Assembly (NCBI GenBank): GCA_902495025.1
Contig: CABUWB010000043.1
Span: 1 to 10,585 of the forward strand
DNA: 10,585 bases
Direction: 5' to 3'
Source: an uncultured Eubacteriales bacterium
Lineage (GTDB): Bacteria > Bacillota > Clostridia > Lachnospirales > CAG-274
A model generated the notes under the pieces. The model saw nothing but the letters and a program-made list of their open reading frames with translations, made no database searches and was not told the origin of the DNA. A program made the position numbers and the translations under genes. Positions 7,632-10,585 of this stretch are shown piece by piece. The first letter of the stretch is position 1. Every line of letters starts with the position of its first letter.

Positions 7632-8012
7632 CTATCCATTACCAAACAGAGCTTTACACCTAGCCTGCAAATTATCAATATAAGCCTTGTAAGCCTCTGG
7701 ATTTTCTTTAAGCTGCTCATGCTTTCTAAGCAGATAGCTGTCCCGTATTCTCCGCTGTTCAGGTGTAAATCTTTCTATAACCTTTATATCCTTTTCGGAG
7801 CGTATGGCAACAACCTTGCCAAGCGGCGTATCCTCACAAAGACCAGCAAGCAAGGTACAAAACTCATCCCAGCTCATATCTTCCTCAGACCTTAGCCTTA
7901 TACCATATTGCATAGAAAAAGAGGCTTCAATAAGCCCCCAATCCTCAAAAATATCGAAATATGTTTCCTGTTCCCACTGTTTATCTGTTTTGCTGAAATC
8001 GTTTAGCCGCAT
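7632..8012 (-). CDS. Tail assembly chaperone, Gp15/T-like, downstream partner
   Basis: Read from ATG 8012 this gives 126 residues; an upstream TTG at 8018 would add two. Neither start has a convincing Shine-Dalgarno at proper spacing (GAGG abuts the ATG), and the frame is open only a few codons further up. This suggests it is at least partly made by frameshifting from the upstream gene, which it overlaps by about 30 bases. The core FDIFEDWGLIEASFSMQYGIRLRSEEDMSWDEFCTLLAGL and the FTPEQRRIRDSYLLRKHEQL helix match the pattern of Gp15-type proteins of Firmicutes phages. Position between the G-like protein and the tape measure matches the lambda G/GT arrangement, where the fusion recruits the tape measure and tube subunits during tail assembly and is absent from the virion. 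Confidence 0.8.
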   Translation of the reverse strand: MRLNDFSKTDKQWEQETYFDIFEDWGLIEASFSMQYGIRLRSEEDMSWDEFCTLLAGLCEDTPLGKVVAIRSEKDIKVIERFTPEQRRIRDSYLLRKHEQLKENPEAYKAYIDNLQARCKALFGNG

Positions 8013-8298
8013 CCTCAAAACTTTCGTTGTTTATGCATGCCATAACAGCTGTATAAATAGTTTTGTAGTCAGCTACGGATAAATCCATTTCATTAAGCTT
8101 ATTGCAAGTATCTTCACCTATAAGAAGCTTTAATGTTTCGTCCATCAATTCAACTTCCGACTTATCACTATCCATAATAGTCTGCATTTTAATAACATTG
8201 TTTTTACTTGCATTTACCTCAAATTCAAAATCCTTTGAAATCCTAATTCGAGGCTTTTCGTTTGTAAGCTTGTTTGTAATGTCAATAACCTTTGGCAT
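7981..8298 (-). CDS. Tail assembly chaperone, G-like, upstream partner
   Basis: This acidic, mostly helical protein has 105 residues. The start ATG at 8298 has AAGGAGAG upstream, with about ten bases spacing, slightly long. The N-terminal part (IDITNKLTNEKPRIRISKDFEFEVNASKNNVIKM) is a short beta domain. The rest is helical, ending SFEDAAKRFQQNR. Size, position between the major tail protein and the tape measure gene, and overlap with the Gp15-like gene in another frame identify it as the G component of the G/GT tail chaperone pair. It would keep the tape measure soluble until the tube polymerises. It is separated from the major tail gene by the inserted TPR-membrane gene and that gene's terminator, so its transcription must read through that terminator or start elsewhere; I find no -35/-10 pair directly upstream. 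Confidence 0.8.
   Translation of the reverse strand: MPKVIDITNKLTNEKPRIRISKDFEFEVNASKNNVIKMQTIMDSDKSEVELMDETLKLLIGEDTCNKLNEMDLSVADYKTIYTAVMACINNESFEDAAKRFQQNR
7993..8001 (-). other. Candidate +1 programmed frameshift site (CGA-TTT-C)
   Basis: The G-like frame reads GCT AAA CGA TTT CAG just before its stop, and the Gp15-like frame is +1 (equivalently -2) relative to it. At TTT-C the Phe tRNA, whose anticodon prefers TTC, could slip one base forward and continue as AGC AAA ACA. That gives a fusion of 101 G-like residues with about 120 Gp15-like residues. UUU-C is the same kind of slip site used for influenza PA-X. Frame relation and sequence are seen; use of the site is inferred. No -1 slippery heptamer would lead to the right frame. 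Confidence 0.4.
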
Positions 8299-8324
8299 AA
8301 TAAAATCTCTCCTTTTTTCATTAT

Positions 8325-8351
8325 AAAAAGAGCACCCTTTTGGATGCTCTT
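8325..8351 (-). terminator. Intrinsic terminator of the inserted TPR-membrane gene
   Basis: On the minus strand a 10-bp stem AAGAGCATCC/GGGTGCTCTT (8351-8342 with 8337-8328, one G-U pair) closes an AAAA loop and runs into five or more T. It begins four bases past the TAA stop of the inserted gene. It lies inside the tail operon, between the major tail and chaperone genes. Confidence 0.88.
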
Positions 8352-8355
8352 AATG

Positions 8356-9306
8356 TTAATTTCCGTAATTGTATATATTGTCCTTAATACTTTGTTTTAA
8401 ACTTTCTCTGCTTTCCTTAACCTCTGGGTCGTTCCATATTTCATCTGAGGTTTTCTTTATATTGTCAACGCTATTTTTTATATCCTCACGTTTTCGTTTT
8501 TCATTTTCCTCAAAGGATAATGAACTTGTTTCAGAAGTGGACTCAGTAACAATTGTTGTACTTTCCTGTGATGTTTCAGATTTTGCTTTATCCTCGCCAC
8601 TATTTGAGCATTTCGCCGCCAGAAATAAAATAAGAACAGCAGCAACAATCTTTATAATATTTCTTTTGTTATTCTTATCATCTTTCCGTCTGTCATCAGC
8701 AATCTCCTGCTTGGTTTCTTCAAGCTGCTGATTATAAACGGCTTCTTCTTTCCTAGGCTTATAGACATAGCCATCTTCCTGCTTTTTTAAACAAGCCTCA
8801 TATTCTATGCGAATATAACGTCTAAATGCCTCGTCCTTGGCATAATCACTCATAAGTACATCAAATAAAAAATCAACGGCTTTATGTATATCAATTTTAC
8901 TATACAAATGTGCAAGTACAATATAGCCAACCGTAATATTCCTATTTGCTTGCGTGAATAGCTTATAATACTTTTCTGCGTTTACAAAGTCATATTCTGC
9001 CTCATACAGTTTACCAAGGTCAAGGTAAATACCCCTATAGCCATCTACTTTAACAGGCTTTAGCAGATACTTTTCAAAATATCTGATTGCTTTCGTCCTG
9101 TATGCTGCACCTTTGTACATATAAACATAAGCGATTGCGAGACATTCCTTCGGTGTTTCTGCCCTGCCATCATATACATCAATAACCTTGTCAAAATACG
9201 CATATCTTTCAGTATCTAATACATCGCTATGTCTTTTTATATCCCTTAGCGTCTGGTCTATACTCCCCAAGGTCAACATTCGTTTTATATCTGTTTTTAA
9301 ATCCAT
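8356..9306 (-). CDS. Inserted accessory gene (moron): TPR-like membrane protein of unknown function
   Basis: The ATG at 9306 (316 residues) is preferred because AAAGGGG lies seven bases upstream; an ATG at 9312 (318 residues, numbering used here) is too close to it. Residues about 57-150 resemble TPR helix pairs (IYLDLGKLYEAEYDFVNAEKYY, AHLYSKIDIHKAVDFL). A strongly basic/charged stretch (206-218, DDRRKDDKNNKRN) precedes a single membrane span (219-234, IIKIVAAVLILFLAAK), then a Ser/Thr-rich linker (about 245-265) and a charged terminal helix (267-312). The positive-inside rule predicts a cytoplasmic TPR domain and an outer C-terminus. No catalytic motif, signal peptide or lipobox is seen. 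It has no counterpart in the canonical tail order, and it has its own promoter, inverted-repeat operator and terminator, so it is a moron. Superinfection exclusion or another lysogen function is possible but unproven. Confidence 0.8.
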   Translation of the reverse strand: MDLKTDIKRMLTLGSIDQTLRDIKRHSDVLDTERYAYFDKVIDVYDGRAETPKECLAIAYVYMYKGAAYRTKAIRYFEKYLLKPVKVDGYRGIYLDLGKLYEAEYDFVNAEKYYKLFTQANRNITVGYIVLAHLYSKIDIHKAVDFLFDVLMSDYAKDEAFRRYIRIEYEACLKKQEDGYVYKPRKEEAVYNQQLEETKQEIADDRRKDDKNNKRNIIKIVAAVLILFLAAKCSNSGEDKAKSETSQESTTIVTESTSETSSLSFEENEKRKREDIKNSVDNIKKTSDEIWNDPEVKESRESLKQSIKDNIYNYGN

Positions 9307-9314
9307 CTTCATTC

Positions 9315-9358
9315 CCCTTTCTGTATTTTATATATTAATTATACAAGTACAGAAAGGG
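9315..9358. promoter_or_regulatory. Perfect 11-bp inverted repeat bracketing the -10: candidate operator
   Basis: The plus strand reads CCCTTTCTGTA at 9315-9325 and TACAGAAAGGG at 9348-9358, an exact 11-bp inverted repeat with 22 bases between. One arm lies inside the -35/-10 spacer; the other lies just after the predicted transcription start and covers part of the ribosome binding site. Arm centres are 33 bp apart, about three helical turns, so proteins bound to both would lie on nearly the same face. This layout suits a repressor blocking the promoter. Confidence 0.65.
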
Positions 9359-9367
9359 TATTGTCAA
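9338..9367 (-). promoter_or_regulatory. Promoter of the inserted TPR-membrane gene
   Basis: On the minus strand TTGACA (9367-9362) and TATAAT (9343-9338) are both perfect sigma-A hexamers with an 18-base spacer. The predicted transcription start is near 9331, giving a leader of only about 25 bases. The -35 begins five bases after the stop codon of the major tail gene. No terminator separates it from upstream late transcription. Confidence 0.85.
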
Positions 9368-9371
9368 CTAA

Positions 9372-9806
9372 TTACGCACTTGCCGCCGTATAAGTAGGCT
9401 TGCCGTCAGATAATACTGTCCAGCTCAGTGCATCCACATTGGTACTCTCACCACCAAGACCCGTAACATTGATTACGCAGTCAAAGCTTAACTTAGAACC
9501 ATCTGGGAATATAACAGAAAATACACTGTTACAATCCTGTCCGTTCTTATATGCAAGACCTGCAACATAGTCATTACCGGGGTCGCCGTAGTTACGCTTA
9601 CCGCCCATAGTTATTGTTATGCTCTTGCCCGTCATAAGTCTGCGTGTCCAACCCTCAGCGTCTAAGGGCGTCCACTCCTCAACCTTACCGTCAATAGCAA
9701 TACTTAAAGCCGTTGTATCCTTTACAACGGTGGTTGCATCACTGCCACGTCCTGATGTATTCACGCCAAAGGTTAAAGCATATACAGGATTTACTCCACT
9801 ACTCAT
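9372..9806 (-). CDS. Major tail protein (tail tube subunit)
   Basis: The ATG at 9806 gives 144 residues and lies eight bases past GGAG. An ATG at 9812 overlaps the previous stop (TAATG) but is only two bases from the ribosome binding site; it would add two residues. The compact, beta-rich sequence resembles A118/TP901-type tail tube proteins: an N-terminal SGVNPVYALTFGV, a central AEGWTRRLMTGKSITITMGGKRNYGDPGNDYV (about 52-83), and a C-terminal IFPDGSKLSFDCVINVTGLGG followed by DALSWTVLSDGKPTYT. The last is a hallmark of this fold in many Firmicutes phages. Position right after the tail terminator agrees. Hexameric rings of this protein would form the tube around the tape measure. In most relatives the chaperone genes follow directly; here the TPR-membrane cassette intervenes. 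Confidence 0.88.
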   Translation of the reverse strand: MSSGVNPVYALTFGVNTSGRGSDATTVVKDTTALSIAIDGKVEEWTPLDAEGWTRRLMTGKSITITMGGKRNYGDPGNDYVAGLAYKNGQDCNSVFSVIFPDGSKLSFDCVINVTGLGGESTNVDALSWTVLSDGKPTYTAASA

Positions 9807-9811
9807 TAGCA

Positions 9812-10189
9812 TTACTCCTTCCTATACCATATATCGGCATTAATTACATATTCATATATGTTACCATTGTCTGCCCCCACGCCTATAGGAGCATCACTCT
9901 TAACATTGCTCCACCAGTCCTTTGCATCAAGCGGACTATAGAACGTATCAAAAACCATATTTGCAAAATCTTCGGTTTCGGCAGCATTTTTACTGCCATG
10001 CACAAGTATTTTAATACCTCTTACACCGCAGCTTGTATTTGCCTTACCGCCTATTGCAATATTATTAACGTTAGTTTCTCTTGCATATATGGCAATACTG
10101 TTTTCTTCATTACTGCCAAGTCTGCCAATATACACCTTAGTATTCGGCAGTTGACTCTTTACATAATCTCTTATATCGGCAAGCGTCAT
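9812..10189 (-). CDS. Tail terminator / Minor_capsid_3-like protein
   Basis: This protein has 125 residues. The ATG at 10189 overlaps the previous gene as ATGA, and GGGAGG lies about seven bases upstream. The sequence opens with a helix (TLADIRDYVKSQLPNT), then beta strands (KVYIGRLGSNEENSIAIYAR, GVRGIKILVHGSKNAAETEDFANMVFDTF) and ends with EYVINADIWYRKE. This matches the layout of phage minor capsid/tail terminator proteins of the A118 type: a helix, a strand, an [I/V]xGxKN-type turn followed by an amphipathic helix, and a final strand. The protein would cap the finished tail tube and form the tail side of the joint with the head. Its last codons (AGG AAG GAG TAA) carry the Shine-Dalgarno of the major tail gene. 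Confidence 0.82.
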   Translation of the reverse strand: MTLADIRDYVKSQLPNTKVYIGRLGSNEENSIAIYARETNVNNIAIGGKANTSCGVRGIKILVHGSKNAAETEDFANMVFDTFYSPLDAKDWWSNVKSDAPIGVGADNGNIYEYVINADIWYRKE

Positions 10190-10557
10190 AATCCTGCCTC
10201 CCTTTTATAGAGCTTGTTAAAGGCATTCTGTGCAAAGTCCTTATGTTCACCGTCTATCCAAGGCTCAAACCACTCTCCTCTGGCGTTTGGGTTATTAATG
10301 GTTTGAAAATTCATTTCAGGATGGTAATATGTACGCTTTGCGTAAGGAGTGTCAACATTAATGCTAACTTCTCCTTGGCTGCTTTTTGCCGTTTCAACGT
10401 TCATGCTTACATTTTGCATAGTACCTGTATCAAAAGGCATAACCTGCGCATTAATAACCTCGGTTTTAACTGCCTCGGCAGTTTTTTCAAGTGCAATAGC
10501 GGCAGCCCTTTCAAGCTGCATAAGCTTTGCATTATCCATTGTTACCTTAATGTCCAT
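10186..10557 (-). CDS. Minor capsid / HK97 gp10-like head-tail completion protein (Minor_capsid_2-like)
   Basis: This protein has 123 residues. The start ATG at 10557 has GGAG about eight bases upstream. A long N-terminal helix (NAKLMQLERAAAIALEKTAEAVKTEVINA) leads to PFDTGTMQNVSMNVE, then VDTPYAKRTYYHPEMNF, and finally GEWFEPWIDGEHKDFAQNAFNKLYKRE. The combination D-T-G-x-[LM] followed by TPYA-[KR]-x-x-[FY] and a C-terminal W-x-x-x-W...F is characteristic of the gp10/Minor_capsid_2 group. These proteins lie between head-closure and tail-terminator genes and act in joining head and tail. The stop overlaps the next start (ATGA). Presence of this gene implies a complete virion design, with the head genes beyond the right edge, rather than only a tailocin. 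Confidence 0.85.
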   Translation of the reverse strand: MDIKVTMDNAKLMQLERAAAIALEKTAEAVKTEVINAQVMPFDTGTMQNVSMNVETAKSSQGEVSINVDTPYAKRTYYHPEMNFQTINNPNARGEWFEPWIDGEHKDFAQNAFNKLYKREAGL

Positions 10558-10585
10558 TAAATCAGCTCCATTGTTGTATGGTGCA
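10557..10585 (-). CDS. 3' end of an upstream gene, probably head closure (fragment)
   Basis: Only about nine codons are visible. In the frame whose stop TAA overlaps the next ATG as TAATG, like other junctions of this operon, the end reads HHTTMELI. By A118-like gene order this would be the Minor_capsid_1-like head closure protein. Another frame ends in TGA at 10562, so even the frame is uncertain. Confidence 0.3.

Noticed and set aside
8320..8326. TATAAT overlapping the T-tract of the moron terminator as a promoter for the chaperone genes
   Set aside because: No -35-like hexamer is found at 16-18 bases; that stretch is the terminator stem. A chance match in T/A-rich DNA is more likely.
8590..8660. 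LAAKC after the hydrophobic segment of the moron protein as a lipoprotein signal
   Set aside because: The residue before Cys is Lys, which does not fit the lipobox, and the segment is internal, near residue 230, rather than at the N-terminus.
9315..9358. Inverted repeat flanking a promoter as an invertible phase switch
   Set aside because: Only 22 bases lie between the arms, too short for known site-specific inversion, and no recombinase gene is nearby; an operator is simpler.
2326..10560. Many plus-strand open frames of 70-165 codons across the phage region
   Set aside because: They mirror the minus-strand genes, lack ribosome binding sites and recognisable domains, and the minus-strand readings are clear phage proteins with coupled starts and stops.

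Overview
The window is AT-rich, and every gene supported here lies on the minus strand. It joins two units. At the left edge is the 5' part of a host NADP-type glutamate dehydrogenase gene (gdhA) with its leader, promoter and upstream intergenic region. Everything from about 1084 to the right edge is the head-completion and tail module of a long-tailed siphophage, very probably a prophage. Gene order and families recall the Listeria A118-like late region found in many Firmicutes phages. The clostridial-type GDH (numbering matches Clostridium symbiosum GDH at K89, K113, K125 and D165), strong AGGAGGTGA-type ribosome binding sites, TTG starts and AT-richness suggest a Clostridia gut or rumen-type anaerobe. 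The exact genus cannot be read from the window.

The phage part is transcribed right to left. In that order it holds: the tail end of an upstream gene, a Minor_capsid_2/HK97 gp10-like head-tail completion protein, a Minor_capsid_3-like tail terminator, the major tail (tube) protein, an inserted unrelated gene, the two overlapping tail assembly chaperones (G and Gp15/T-like), the 896-residue tape measure, a DUF6711-like small tail protein, a 615-residue tail hub/baseplate protein, and two tail-fibre-like proteins. Most neighbours overlap or abut (TAATG, ATGA, TAG inside the next Shine-Dalgarno), so this is one translationally coupled operon. It ends in a long hairpin terminator (1001-1058). No lysis genes, integrase or repressor are present, and the next gene to the left is gdhA.

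The most interesting part is the insertion at 8325-9367, between the major tail protein and the chaperones. It is a self-contained moron cassette with a consensus TTGACA-18-TATAAT promoter, a perfect 11-bp inverted repeat bracketing the -10, one gene for a TPR-like, single-span membrane protein of unknown function, and its own intrinsic terminator. It looks like an independently regulated, possibly lysogen-expressed accessory gene. Its terminator sits in the path of late tail transcription.

A second point of interest is the chaperone overlap. The frame relation and a TTT-C site fit a +1 (not -1) programmed frameshift. The gdhA leader is about 167 nt long and may be structured. No tRNA, rRNA, CRISPR array or insertion sequence was seen.
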